A stretch of DNA of 64,000 nt. It comes from Salipiger bermudensis HTCC2601 (GTDB lineage Bacteria; Pseudomonadota; Alphaproteobacteria; Rhodobacterales; Rhodobacteraceae). Positions 38,997 to 47,356 of the stretch are shown here, piece by piece; the first letter of the stretch is position 1; every line of letters starts with the position of its first letter. Where the stretch lies: NCBI RefSeq assembly GCF_000153725.1, contig NZ_DS022276.1, positions 734,015 to 798,014 on the forward strand. Direction: 5' to 3'. A program made the position numbers and the translations under genes. The notes below the pieces were generated by a model. The model had not been told where the DNA came from. It made no database searches and was given only the letters and a program-made list of their open reading frames with translations.

Positions 38997-39026
38997 GGCC
39001 AAGAATTTTAGCTAAAATTCTTGGCC
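38997..39026. repeat. AT-rich perfect palindrome 3
   Basis: Perfect 30-nt palindrome with left arm GGCCAAGAATTTTAG, 6 nt after the stop of the OmpA-domain gene and 80 nt before serB. Arms share the AAGAATTTT/AAAATTCTT core with palindromes 1 and 2. Confidence 0.8.
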
Positions 39027-39105
39027 ACGGTCCGCCCTCCGGCAGGTCTGGCAAAATACGCCGGCCCATGCCAGAAGCGCCGCCAACGCTCAGGAGGTCG
39101 CGCCC

Positions 39106-39975
39106 ATGTTCATTCTATCGCTCATTGCCCGTCCCGGCACGCTCGAGACCGCGCTGGTGTCGTCGCTGCGCAACGCCACCGGCGGCGGTGCGGCGGTCTG
39201 GCTGTCGCAGGGCGAGGCGGCAGAGTTCCCGCTCGATCACGTGCCGTCCAATCTCGAGGAGCTGCGCGTGGCGGTGGCCGATCAGGCCGACCTGAATCTG
39301 GTGCCGGCGCTGGGCCGTCGCAAGACCATGCTGCTGGCCGACATGGATTCGACGATGATCCAGCAGGAATGCATCGACGAGCTCGCCGAAGAGGCTGGTG
39401 TCGGCGCGCATGTGAAGGAGATCACCGCGCGGGCGATGAACGGTGAGCTCGATTTCGAGGGCGCGCTGACCGAGCGCGTGGCCCTGCTCAAGGATCTGCC
39501 CGAGACGGTGATCGACCGGGTGCTCGAGACCCGCATCACCCTGATGCCCGGAGGGCGCGAGCTGGTGGCCACGATGAAGGCCAATGGCGGCTATGCGGCG
39601 CTGGTCTCGGGCGGCTTCACCGCCTTCACCGCCAAGGTGGCGGGGCTGGTGGGCTTTGACGAGAACCGCGCCAACACGCTTCTGGTGGAAAACGGCAAGC
39701 TCACCGGCGAGGTGGCGCGGCCGATCCTTGGCCGCGAGGCCAAGGTGCAGGCGCTCGAGGAGATCTCGGCGCGGCTCGGTATTCCCGAGGCCGACGTTCT
39801 GGCGGTGGGCGACGGCGCCAACGATCTCGGCATGCTGGGCCGGGCGGGCATGGGCGTGGCGCTGCACGCCAAGCCCTCGGTGCAGGCGCAATGCGATCTG
39901 CGGGTGAATCACGGCGACCTGACCGCGCTGCTCTACCTGCAGGGCTATGCCCGCGAAGATTTCGCCACGGTCTGA
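39106..39975 (+). CDS. serB: Phosphoserine phosphatase
   Basis: HAD-superfamily enzyme that dephosphorylates phosphoserine, the last step of serine synthesis. The 289-residue product has an N-terminal ACT-like region (1-72) and the HAD core: nucleophile motif LADMDSTMIQQEC near 76-88, motif II LVSGGFTAF, the Lys in GREAKVQAL, and motif III VGDGANDLGML near 232-242. ATG 39106 gives the usual start. No serA or serC is nearby. It is followed by a hairpin and the convergent asparaginase gene. Confidence 0.95.
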   Translation: MFILSLIARPGTLETALVSSLRNATGGGAAVWLSQGEAAEFPLDHVPSNLEELRVAVADQADLNLVPALGRRKTMLLADMDSTMIQQECIDELAEEAGVGAHVKEITARAMNGELDFEGALTERVALLKDLPETVIDRVLETRITLMPGGRELVATMKANGGYAALVSGGFTAFTAKVAGLVGFDENRANTLLVENGKLTGEVARPILGREAKVQALEEISARLGIPEADVLAVGDGANDLGMLGRAGMGVALHAKPSVQAQCDLRVNHGDLTALLYLQGYAREDFATV

Positions 39976-39983
39976 GCCGGGGA

Positions 39984-40005
39984 GCGCGGGGCAACGCCCC
40001 CGCGC
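39984..40005. terminator. Hairpin between serB and asparaginase genes
   Basis: 8-bp stem GCGCGGGG/CCCCGCGC with a 6-nt loop, preceded by CCGGGGA. It resembles the second half of the hairpin repeat at 12011 (GGGGAGCGCG then GGGGCA.CGCCCC). No T tract on either side; likely a bidirectional stop between convergent genes. Confidence 0.55.
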
Positions 40006-40016
40006 CCGCTGTCAGG

Positions 40017-41015
40017 TCAGGGGAAGCCGGGCGCCGTCGCGATGCGCCCGACCTCGATGCCGGCGCGGTTGTGGATCGGCGGGCAGAGGAAGCGCTGCAC
40101 CTCCGGATCTGCCTCGTCGAGCACCCCGAGCTGCACCAGAAGCGCCGCCACGGCACAGTCGGCAGCGCGGGTGGCGCCGTCGGTGATCTTCAGCGCCAGT
40201 CCCATGCCGCGTTCCGGCAGGATGGCGACGAAATAGCCCTCGGCCCCTGTCTTGATCGCCACCGGCTCCTTGGCGGCGCGCATCAGGTGGGTGCAGGCGC
40301 GGCCTTGGCCCGCGACATGTTCGGGGAACGCGATCATCGCCTCGACGAGCTGCGCTGCAGCCTTGCTCAGCGTGTCCGGTCGCGTGTGGGCGTTGGCGTA
40401 CCACGCCATGGCGCGGGCCATGCCCTCCATCGTGGTGGCGAAGTTCGGCGCCGAGCAGCCGTCGATGCCGAAGCCCGGGCTTTCCATGCCGGATACCGTC
40501 TCGAACAGCTCGCGCACCTCGCGCTGCACCGGGTGGTCGGGCGCGCAATACTCTGCGCCACCGCCGAGATGCTTGTTGAAGGTCAGGAAGCCCGCGTGCT
40601 TGCCCGAGCAGTTGTTGTGCGCCTGGCAGGGGCACTTGCCCTCGCGGATCATCTGAAGCTTGAGCGCCTTGTCACGCGAGACCTCCGGGCCGCAGCGCAG
40701 GTCGTCATCGCTCATCCCCAGCTCCGCGAGCCACGCGTTGACCGCATCGACATGCAGCGGCGCGCCCTGATGCGAGGCGCAGGCCAGCGCCAGTTGCTCG
40801 GTCTTCAGGCCGAACGCCTGCGCCGCGCCCGAGGCCACCAGCGGCAGCGCCTGGATCATCTTGGCCGAGCTGCGCGGCAGGATCACCTTGCCGGGATCGC
40901 CCCAGGCCTGCACGATCTGGCCGCTGTCATCGCAGATCACCGCGTGGCCTGTATGGGCGCTTTCGGCCAGCGGTCCGCGGTGGATCTCGACCATGAGTTC
41001 GGGCGCGTTCGACAT
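40017..41015 (-). CDS. L-asparaginase II family protein (AnsA type)
   Basis: A 332-residue protein of family PF06089, the thermolabile Rhizobium etli-type asparaginase that hydrolyses Asn to Asp and ammonia, unrelated to the E. coli enzymes. Motifs: VILPRSSAKMIQALPL near 57-72, CASHQGAPLHVDAV, and QAHNNCSGKHAGFL. Start ATG 41015 follows AAGGACC; the longer frame to 41051 adds an unmatched tail. It is convergent with serB. Confidence 0.88.
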   Translation of the reverse strand: MSNAPELMVEIHRGPLAESAHTGHAVICDDSGQIVQAWGDPGKVILPRSSAKMIQALPLVASGAAQAFGLKTEQLALACASHQGAPLHVDAVNAWLAELGMSDDDLRCGPEVSRDKALKLQMIREGKCPCQAHNNCSGKHAGFLTFNKHLGGGAEYCAPDHPVQREVRELFETVSGMESPGFGIDGCSAPNFATTMEGMARAMAWYANAHTRPDTLSKAAAQLVEAMIAFPEHVAGQGRACTHLMRAAKEPVAIKTGAEGYFVAILPERGMGLALKITDGATRAADCAVAALLVQLGVLDEADPEVQRFLCPPIHNRAGIEVGRIATAPGFP

Positions 41016-41189
41016 GCTCGGGTCCTTCACAACTAAGCGATAACTTGCCAACAGGGGGTTTATGGCCGCAGGTTTTTCAGTCTATCTTCCCGACGTCGAG
41101 TAGAAAATCGGAAGCGCGCGCGATTGGGCCGAAACTGGCCGGGCGCCGACCGCGTGATTGAGGCACAAGACAGCTGGAGGCTGCACGGT

Positions 41190-41720
41190 ATGAAGTCAAT
41201 TCTCGGTGGAGTTCTGGGTGGAGCCCTGCTGGCGCTGACCACCACGGCGGTGCTCGCTCAGGAAGAGAGCCAGAACCGGGTCAATGCGATCACCGACTGG
41301 TCCGTGTTCGAGGGCAGCGACCCGCGCGAATGCTGGGCGGTCACCACTTACAAGGAAAGCGTGAACACCAAGGACGGCCGCGTCGTCTCGGTGCGCCGCG
41401 GGGACATTCTGCTGATGGTGTTCTACCGCCCCGAGGGCGGCGTGAACGGGCAGGTGGCCTTCACCGGCGGCTATCCCTTCGCGCCCGGCTCGACGGTCGG
41501 CGTGAACATCGGCGGCTCGGAATTCGAGCTCTACACCGATGGCGAATGGGCCTGGCCGGCGACCTCGGGTGACGACAGTCAGATCATCGCCGCGATGAAG
41601 CGCGGCGCCGACGCGGTGCTGACCGCGCGGTCGGCGCGCGGCACCCAGACCAAGGACACATTCTCGCTGCTGGGCTTCACCGCCGCGGTCGAGGACGCCG
41701 AGCAGCGCTGCGCCGGCTGA
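41190..41720 (+). CDS. Invasion-associated locus B (IalB) family protein
   Basis: A 176-residue exported protein of the IalB family, common in alphaproteobacteria. It has a clear signal peptide (about 1-23, ending AVLA) and a mature domain with DWSVFEGSDPRECWAVT, ILLMVFYRPEGGVNGQV and the C-terminal AEQRCAG. The Cys in ECWA and the last Cys may form a disulphide. In Bartonella IalB is linked with entry into red cells, but free-living bacteria carry many homologues with no known role. ATG 41190 follows CTGGAGG. Confidence 0.85.
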   Translation: MKSILGGVLGGALLALTTTAVLAQEESQNRVNAITDWSVFEGSDPRECWAVTTYKESVNTKDGRVVSVRRGDILLMVFYRPEGGVNGQVAFTGGYPFAPGSTVGVNIGGSEFELYTDGEWAWPATSGDDSQIIAAMKRGADAVLTARSARGTQTKDTFSLLGFTAAVEDAEQRCAG

Positions 41721-41747
41721 TCCGCGCGCCCTAGCTGACAGAGATTG

Positions 41748-41780
41748 AAGCCCCTCGCAGGACGATGCGGGGGGCTTTCT
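41748..41780 (+). terminator. Intrinsic terminator after IalB gene
   Basis: 11-bp stem AAGCCCCTCGC with its complement (one T-G pair), 8-nt loop, followed by TTTCTCGTGTT. It starts 28 nt after the IalB stop. Confidence 0.75.
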
Positions 41781-41802
41781 CGTGTTGGCCTCGGGGCGAT
41801 GT

Positions 41803-42603
41803 TCAGAACTCCAGCGAGGACAGCATCGGCATCATCAGCGAGAACAGCTCCGCCTGCGAGGAGATCTCGCATTTGCGGTAGAGCTGCTTGCGGAACACCT
41901 TCACGGTCTGCGGGCTGATCTCGAGCCGCATGGCAATCGAGGCCGAGGAGTGACCCTTGAGAATCAGCAGCGCGATCTCGGCCTGTCTGCCGGTCAGCGC
42001 CACGCCATGCTCCTGCTCCATGCGCTTCTGCAGCGCCTCGGTGACGGCGGAGTCGCGGAAATCGCCGGTCGAGCGCAGGTTCGACCAGTGCCGCGCCGCC
42101 AGCGCGCAGGCGATCGGCGCGATCTGCTCGGCGCGCTCCATGTCGCGCGAGGAAAACACCCGGCCCGAGCTGGCATCGCGCCCGAGACAGACATGCACCG
42201 ACACGCCCTCGGACGGGTAGGCCACATAGGCGACCTCGTCGATCAGCGTGGTGCGCCGGTAATAGGCCGAGAAATATTCATTTCGGGTGAACTGGTCGGG
42301 CGCGATGTCGCGCATCCGGTAGAGCCCCTCCGGTGCCCGCTCGATGTGCAAAGCGTGGAACGGATCGAGCAGATAGGCCCCGGTCAGGTAGTCGTCCTCG
42401 AGCTTTTCGTGGACACGCTTTTCCTGCGCATGGGAAAACAGAAGCTCGGGCGGCCGGTTCTGGAAATAGGCCAGCATCGTGGTGTTGTCGATCTCGTAGC
42501 AGCGCATCAGCCACTGAAAAAAGAGGCCGGCGAACGCGTCGGTCTCGAGCGCCGCGATGGCGCGCCCGAGGAAATTCTCCGTCAGGTTCGGCAATTTTCG
42601 CAT
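41803..42603 (-). CDS. LuxR-family transcriptional regulator
   Basis: A 266-residue regulator with a C-terminal LuxR helix-turn-helix: LTGRQAEIALLILKGHSSAS, then IAMRLEISPQTVKVFRKQLY at about 200-250. The N-terminal 190 residues do not look like a receiver and lack the clear autoinducer-domain pattern; they may bind a small ligand. The preferred start is ATG 42603, which is 4 nt after GAGAGG; the ATG one codon earlier overlaps that sequence. It is divergent from the pot operon and separated from it by a 114-nt region full of inverted repeats, so it is the probable local regulator. Confidence 0.85.
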   Translation of the reverse strand: MRKLPNLTENFLGRAIAALETDAFAGLFFQWLMRCYEIDNTTMLAYFQNRPPELLFSHAQEKRVHEKLEDDYLTGAYLLDPFHALHIERAPEGLYRMRDIAPDQFTRNEYFSAYYRRTTLIDEVAYVAYPSEGVSVHVCLGRDASSGRVFSSRDMERAEQIAPIACALAARHWSNLRSTGDFRDSAVTEALQKRMEQEHGVALTGRQAEIALLILKGHSSASIAMRLEISPQTVKVFRKQLYRKCEISSQAELFSLMMPMLSSLEF

Positions 42604-42614
42604 CATACCTCTCT

Positions 42615-42688
42615 GGGGGTATATACCCCCTGTTTCGCATGAGCCTAGGGTATAGCCATAAGAGCGGGTGGTATAGCCCGAAACAGGG
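42615..42688. promoter_or_regulatory. Divergent operator region, luxR/pot cluster
   Basis: Contains a perfect palindrome GGGGGTATATACCCCC (42615-42630), and copies of the same core as GGGTATAGCC (42648-42657) and GGTATAGCCC (42670-42679). An outer perfect inverted repeat CCCTGTTTCG (42628-42637) and CGAAACAGGG (42679-42688) encloses them. This points to binding sites for a dimeric regulator, most simply the LuxR-type protein, controlling both directions. Confidence 0.7.
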
Positions 42689-42717
42689 ACAACAGCCGCA
42701 GGGGGTGGTTCGGTATC

Positions 42718-43785
42718 GTGACCGGGACCGTGATCAACATCGACCGCGTGGTGAAGCGCTTCGGCACCTTCACTGCGCTCCACGAGGTGTCGCTCGACAT
42801 CGCCGAGAATGAATTCTTCACGCTGCTCGGGCCGTCGGGCTGCGGCAAGACCACGCTTCTGCGTTGCATCGCGGGGTTTGAGCCGGTGAGCGGCGGGCAG
42901 ATCCGCCTGCATGGCGAGGACATCGCGCCGCTGCCGCCGTTCAAGCGCCCGGTCAACACGGTGTTCCAGCACTACGCCCTCTTCCCTCACATGACGGTGC
43001 TCGAGAACGTGATGTTCGGCCTGCAGCGGCTGGGCTGGTCGGTGGTGGATGCCGAGGGCCGCGCCAAGCAGGCGCTCGAGCTGGTGCACCTGTCGCAATT
43101 CCTCAAGCGCCGCCCCGGTCAGCTCTCGGGCGGGCAGCAGCAGCGTGTGGCGCTGGCCCGCGCGCTGGCGCCCGAGCCCAAGGTGCTGCTGCTCGACGAG
43201 CCGCTCTCGGCGCTCGACCTGAAGCTGCGGCAGGCGGTTCGCATGGAGCTCAAGCAGATCCAGCGCGAGACCGGCATCGCCTTCGTCTTCGTCACCCACG
43301 ATCAGGAAGAGGCGCTGACCATGTCCGACCGCATCGCGGTGATGTCGGACGGGCACGTGCAGCAGATCGGCGCCCCGCGCGAGATCTACGAGGCCCCGGC
43401 GAACCGCTTCGTGGCGGATTTCATCGGCGAGACCAACCTGATCGAGGTGCCGGTTCTGGGCATCTCCGACGGCATGGCCGAGGTCTCTCTGCCCGGCGGT
43501 CGCGCCCTGCGCTGCCCGACGCCGCTCAGCCGCGCGGTGGGGCAGGGGGTGCTGTCGCTGCGCCCCGAGCGTATCGATCTCTGCCCGGCCTCGGAGGCCG
43601 ACCTCACTGTGATCGCCACCGATCAGGTCTATCTGGGCACCGACATCCAGCTCAAGGCGCAGCTCGCAGGCGGTCAGGAGATGACCGTGCGGCTACAGAA
43701 CGCCGAGGCCACACGCCTGCCCGAGCGCGGCACCGAGGTGGGTCTGAAACTGGAAGCAGGCGCCGCCCGCCTGCTCTCGGCCTGA
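42718..43785 (+). CDS. Spermidine/putrescine-type ABC transporter ATP-binding protein (PotA-like)
   Basis: A 355-residue ATPase of the Fe3+/polyamine/choline class. It has Walker A GPSGCGKTT near 38-46, signature LSGGQQQRVALARAL, Walker B VLLLDEPLSALD and the H-loop VTHDQEEALTM. The C-terminal third (about 275-355) is a TOBE_2 domain. Start is a GTG at 42718; no ATG is available close by. The next gene overlaps the stop by one base, so the operon is coupled through potABC. Confidence 0.93.
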   Translation: MTGTVINIDRVVKRFGTFTALHEVSLDIAENEFFTLLGPSGCGKTTLLRCIAGFEPVSGGQIRLHGEDIAPLPPFKRPVNTVFQHYALFPHMTVLENVMFGLQRLGWSVVDAEGRAKQALELVHLSQFLKRRPGQLSGGQQQRVALARALAPEPKVLLLDEPLSALDLKLRQAVRMELKQIQRETGIAFVFVTHDQEEALTMSDRIAVMSDGHVQQIGAPREIYEAPANRFVADFIGETNLIEVPVLGISDGMAEVSLPGGRALRCPTPLSRAVGQGVLSLRPERIDLCPASEADLTVIATDQVYLGTDIQLKAQLAGGQEMTVRLQNAEATRLPERGTEVGLKLEAGAARLLSA

Positions 43786-44705
43786 TGGCGGCGATGGCGC
43801 CGGGCGGCGCATCCTCGTCGGAAATCTACAAGGGCAACGCAAGCAGATTGCTGTTGCCGACATGGGTGGTCATCGGGGTCTTCCTGTTGGTCCCGGTTGC
43901 CCTGATGGCCACCTATTCGTTCCTCACCAAGGAATTCCGCGGCGGCGTGATCTGGGAGTTCTCGCTCGCCGCATATGACCAGTTCTTCCTCGATCGTGGC
44001 CTGTTCGGAGACGAGCCGCCGCGCATCGAGTGGACCTTTATCACGATCTTCTGGCGCTCGATCTGGCAGGCCGGTCTGGCGACGCTCCTCTGCCTGCTCA
44101 TCGGCTTCCCGACCGCGTGGTTCATCGCCACCCGCGAGGCCCGGATGCGCACCGTCTGGCTGCTCATCGTCACGGTGCCCTACTGGGTCAACCTGCTGAT
44201 CCGCACGGTCTCGATGAAATTCCTGATCCGCGATGAGGGCCCGCTCAACGCCATGCTGCTCTGGAGCGGGCTGATCGACCAGCCGCTGGGGCTGATCAAC
44301 ACCAACCTCGCGGTGCAGCTGGGGCTGTTCTACTCCTATCTGCCGTTCATGGTGCTACCGATCTACGCCGCGGTCGAGCGCTACGACTTCGCGCTCTCCG
44401 AGGCGGCGGCCGATCTCTATGCCGGGCGCTGGACGACGCTGCGGCTGGTGATCCTGCCGGTGGTCAAGCCGGGGCTCATCGCGGGCTGCATCCTCGTCTT
44501 CGTGCCCTCGCTCGGCGCCTTTCTCGCGCCCGACCTGCTGGGCGGTGCCAAGAGCTTCATGATCGGTTCGCTGATCGAAGAGCAGTTCAAGGGCGCCGCC
44601 GGCAACTGGCCCTTCGGGGCGGCAGCGGCGATGATCCTGATGAGCATCGTGATGGTGGTGCTGCTGGTCTACGCCCGCTCGCAGACTCGGGAGGCCAAGG
44701 CATGA
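43785..44705 (+). CDS. PotB-like ABC transporter permease
   Basis: A 306-residue polyamine-type permease with six helices: the first after a 25-residue cytoplasmic start ([21 protein letters not shown]), then pairs around 85-105 and 120-140. The ABC contact loop is [26 protein letters not shown] near 205-230. Its start overlaps the PotA-like stop by 1 nt and its end overlaps the PotC-like gene by 4 nt. Confidence 0.92.
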   Translation: MAAMAPGGASSSEIYKGNASRLLLPTWVVIGVFLLVPVALMATYSFLTKEFRGGVIWEFSLAAYDQFFLDRGLFGDEPPRIEWTFITIFWRSIWQAGLATLLCLLIGFPTAWFIATREARMRTVWLLIVTVPYWVNLLIRTVSMKFLIRDEGPLNAMLLWSGLIDQPLGLINTNLAVQLGLFYSYLPFMVLPIYAAVERYDFALSEAAADLYAGRWTTLRLVILPVVKPGLIAGCILVFVPSLGAFLAPDLLGGAKSFMIGSLIEEQFKGAAGNWPFGAAAAMILMSIVMVVLLVYARSQTREAKA

Positions 44706-45508
44706 AGCAGCTCGACTTGCGCCGCTTCCCCGGCTTCTTCGCGATCACGCTGCTTTGCGTGGTGGTGCTCTACGCGCCGCTGCTGGTGGTCTCGGTCTAC
44801 AGCTTCAACGCCTCGACCTCGATCACCAATTGGGGCGGCGTCTCGTTGGAGTGGTATGTCGATGTCTTCACCGGACCGGAATCGCCGAAATTCCAGCGCG
44901 CGGCGATGAACTCGCTGATCATCGCGGTTCTGGCCGGGCTCTGCGCCACGCTGATCGCCACCTCGGCGGCGGTGGCGATGCACCGCGCCGGGCGCTTCAA
45001 GGGCAAGACCGCCACCTTCGCGCTGATCAACCTGCCGCTCATGGTGCCCGAGGTGGTGACCGCCGTCGCCAGCCTGATCTTCTTTACCGCCATTGGCTTC
45101 TCGGGCGGTGTCGGCACGATCCTTCTGGCTCATATCACCTTCTGCATCCCGTTCGCCTACCTGCCGATCGCAGCAAGGATGCAGAGCGTGCCCGACAGCT
45201 ACGAGCAGGCGGCGATGGACCTCTATGCCACACCCTGGGAGGCGTTCCGGCTGATCCTGCTGCCGCTGATGATGCCCGGCATCTTCTCGGGATTCCTGCT
45301 CGCCTTCATCATCTCTCTCGACGACTTCCTGATCACCAATTTCGTGAAAGGGGCCGGTGTCGAGACCTTGCCGACCGCCATCTTCGGCGCGGTGAAACAG
45401 GGCATCAAGCCCAACATCATGGCGATTTCCACCCTGATGCTCGGCGTCTCGGTGGTGTTCGTCACCCTCTCCTGGCTGATCGGACGCAGCGGCCAGGCCA
45501 AGACATGA
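44702..45508 (+). CDS. PotC-like ABC transporter permease
   Basis: A 268-residue permease, partner of the preceding one. It has six helices and the coupling loop [27 protein letters not shown] around 170-197, followed by [15 protein letters not shown], a pattern common to PotC/PotI. The start overlaps the PotB-like gene by 4 nt. The substrate-binding protein gene follows after 43 nt. Confidence 0.92.
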   Translation: MKQLDLRRFPGFFAITLLCVVVLYAPLLVVSVYSFNASTSITNWGGVSLEWYVDVFTGPESPKFQRAAMNSLIIAVLAGLCATLIATSAAVAMHRAGRFKGKTATFALINLPLMVPEVVTAVASLIFFTAIGFSGGVGTILLAHITFCIPFAYLPIAARMQSVPDSYEQAAMDLYATPWEAFRLILLPLMMPGIFSGFLLAFIISLDDFLITNFVKGAGVETLPTAIFGAVKQGIKPNIMAISTLMLGVSVVFVTLSWLIGRSGQAKT

Positions 45509-45551
45509 TGACCACCTCAAAACCACAAAAAACCAACAGCGGAGACACCCC

Positions 45552-46577
45552 ATGAAGACGATCCTTGCAACCTCCCTGATCGCACTGGCCGCCGCCACGG
45601 CGGCGCAGGCCGAGGGCGAGCTGAAGCTCTACAACTGGTTCGAGTACATGCCGCAGGAGCTGCTCGACAAGTTTACCGAAGAGACCGGCATCACGGTCAC
45701 CATGGACACCTATGACAGCAACGAGGCGCTGCTGGCCTCGCTCAAGGCCGGACGGCTCGGGTCCTACGACCTCACGGTGCCGGGCGACTACATGGTCAAG
45801 ATCCTCGGCGACGAGGGGATGCTCGACACCTTCACCCCCGAGGAAGTGCCGAACCTTTCCAACATCGAAGACCAGTGGATGGACGTGCCCTTCGACGAGG
45901 GCCGCAAGAGCTCGGTGCCCTACCAGTGGGGCTCGACCTCGTTCGCGGTGAACCGCGAGGTGTTCGACGGCGACATCCAGACCACCGGCATCATCTTCGA
46001 GCCGCCCGAAGAGCTGAAGGGCAAGATCAACGTGCTCGACACCGCGGGCGAGACGCTGACGCTGGCCTCGATGCATCTCGGCATCCCGCAATGCAGCTCT
46101 GATCGCGAGCAGCTCAAGGCGCTGAATGCGCTGGTGATGGAGGCCAAGGCCGACTGGGCGTCCTTCGGCTCGGATGTGGCCAAGGACGTGCTGGTCTCGG
46201 GCGACGCGAGCGCCGGGATGATCTGGTCGGGCTTTGCCGCCAAGGCCCGCGGCGAGGGCGCGCCGATCGAATATGCCTTCCCCAAGGAGGGCGTGATCGT
46301 CTGGATGGACAACCTCGCCCTGCTGAAGGACGCGCCGAACCGCGACAGCGCGCTGGCCTTCATGAACTTCATGCTCGAGCCCGAGAACGCCGCCGCGCTG
46401 ACCAACTACGCGCAGTATTCCGCGGGCGTGACCGGCGTAGCCGAGTTCCTCGATCCCGAAGTCGCAAACTCGCCCGAGTCGAACCCGCCGGAAGGCACCG
46501 ACACCGTCTTCGTCGAGGCCTGCCCGGAAGAGGTTCAGGTGCTCTACGATGCGATCTGGACCAACCTGAAGAAGTAA
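45552..46577 (+). CDS. PotD-like extracellular solute-binding protein
   Basis: Periplasmic receptor of the pot-type importer, 341 residues, with a signal peptide cleaved after about residue 20 (TAAQA). The mature part begins EGELKLYNWFEYMPQELLDK, the classic PotD/PotF opening, and goes on with SLKAGRLGSYDLTVPGDYMV and SVPYQWGSTSFAVN. The residues lining the amine pocket cannot be judged reliably without alignment, so the ligand may be a polyamine or some other cationic amine. The Shine-Dalgarno AGCGGAGA precedes ATG 45552. Confidence 0.92.
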   Translation: MKTILATSLIALAAATAAQAEGELKLYNWFEYMPQELLDKFTEETGITVTMDTYDSNEALLASLKAGRLGSYDLTVPGDYMVKILGDEGMLDTFTPEEVPNLSNIEDQWMDVPFDEGRKSSVPYQWGSTSFAVNREVFDGDIQTTGIIFEPPEELKGKINVLDTAGETLTLASMHLGIPQCSSDREQLKALNALVMEAKADWASFGSDVAKDVLVSGDASAGMIWSGFAAKARGEGAPIEYAFPKEGVIVWMDNLALLKDAPNRDSALAFMNFMLEPENAAALTNYAQYSAGVTGVAEFLDPEVANSPESNPPEGTDTVFVEACPEEVQVLYDAIWTNLKK

Positions 46578-46586
46578 GCCCGCCCC

Positions 46587-47354
46587 ATGAAACTCGCGCT
46601 TTATCAGGGCCCCGCGATCAGCGGGGCCACGGAGGAGACGTTTGCCTGCGTCTCCACCCAGCTTACCGCCGCGGCTGCCGCTGGGGCCACCATGCTGGTC
46701 ATGCCCGAGCTGTTCCTGCCGGGCTACAACCAGCCCGCCCTGCACGACCGGCTGTCGCAGCCGCGCGGCGGCGACTGGGAAACCCGGCTTGCAGGGATGG
46801 CCCGCGCGGCGGGCTGCGGTCTCACGATCGGCTGGGCCGAGCGCGAGGGGGAAACGGTCTACAACGCCGCCACCGCCTTCGGGGCGGATGGCGGCGTGCT
46901 GGGGCATTACCGCAAGATCCAGCTCTTCGGGCCGATGGAGCAGGCCTCCTTCGCGCCCGGAGACGCCTTTTGCACCTTCGAGCTGGGCGGCGTGAAGGCG
47001 GCCCTGCTTATCTGCTACGACGTGGAGTTTGCACCGCATGTGCGGGCGCTGGCCGAGCAGGGCGTCAGCCTCGTTCTCGTGCCGACCGCCAACGCGGTGG
47101 GCTTCGATCACGTGCAGCGCGCCATCGTGCCCGGCCGCGCCGCCGAGCTCGGCATCACCATCGTCTATGCCAATTACTGCGGCCTTGAGGCCGGGTTGTC
47201 CTTCGGGGGCCTGTCGCTGATCGCCGATCCGCTGGGCCAGCCGATGGTCTCCGCCGGACGGGGCGAGGCGCTGCTCGTCGCCGATCTTGGCGTGAACGAC
47301 GACCTGCCCAAACCCTCGCTTTCCACTCAACTCGCTGATTACCGGGAGCTCTGA
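46587..47354 (+). CDS. Carbon-nitrogen hydrolase (nitrilase superfamily amidase)
   Basis: A 255-residue nitrilase-fold hydrolase that breaks C-N bonds of amides or carbamoyl groups. The catalytic triad is visible: Glu in MPELFLPGYN near 40, Lys in HYRKIQLFGPME near 110 and Cys in ALLICYDVEFA near 143. Length and layout resemble single-domain aliphatic amidases and N-carbamoyl-amine hydrolases. It lies 9 nt after the PotD-like gene and 2 nt before the aminotransferase, clearly in one operon, which suggests a role in breakdown of the imported compound. Confidence 0.88.
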   Translation: MKLALYQGPAISGATEETFACVSTQLTAAAAAGATMLVMPELFLPGYNQPALHDRLSQPRGGDWETRLAGMARAAGCGLTIGWAEREGETVYNAATAFGADGGVLGHYRKIQLFGPMEQASFAPGDAFCTFELGGVKAALLICYDVEFAPHVRALAEQGVSLVLVPTANAVGFDHVQRAIVPGRAAELGITIVYANYCGLEAGLSFGGLSLIADPLGQPMVSAGRGEALLVADLGVNDDLPKPSLSTQLADYREL

Positions 47355-47356
47355 TC

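Noticed and set aside
41803-42603. Quorum-sensing LuxR
   Set aside because: No luxI-type synthase nearby and the N-terminal domain does not show the autoinducer-binding pattern.
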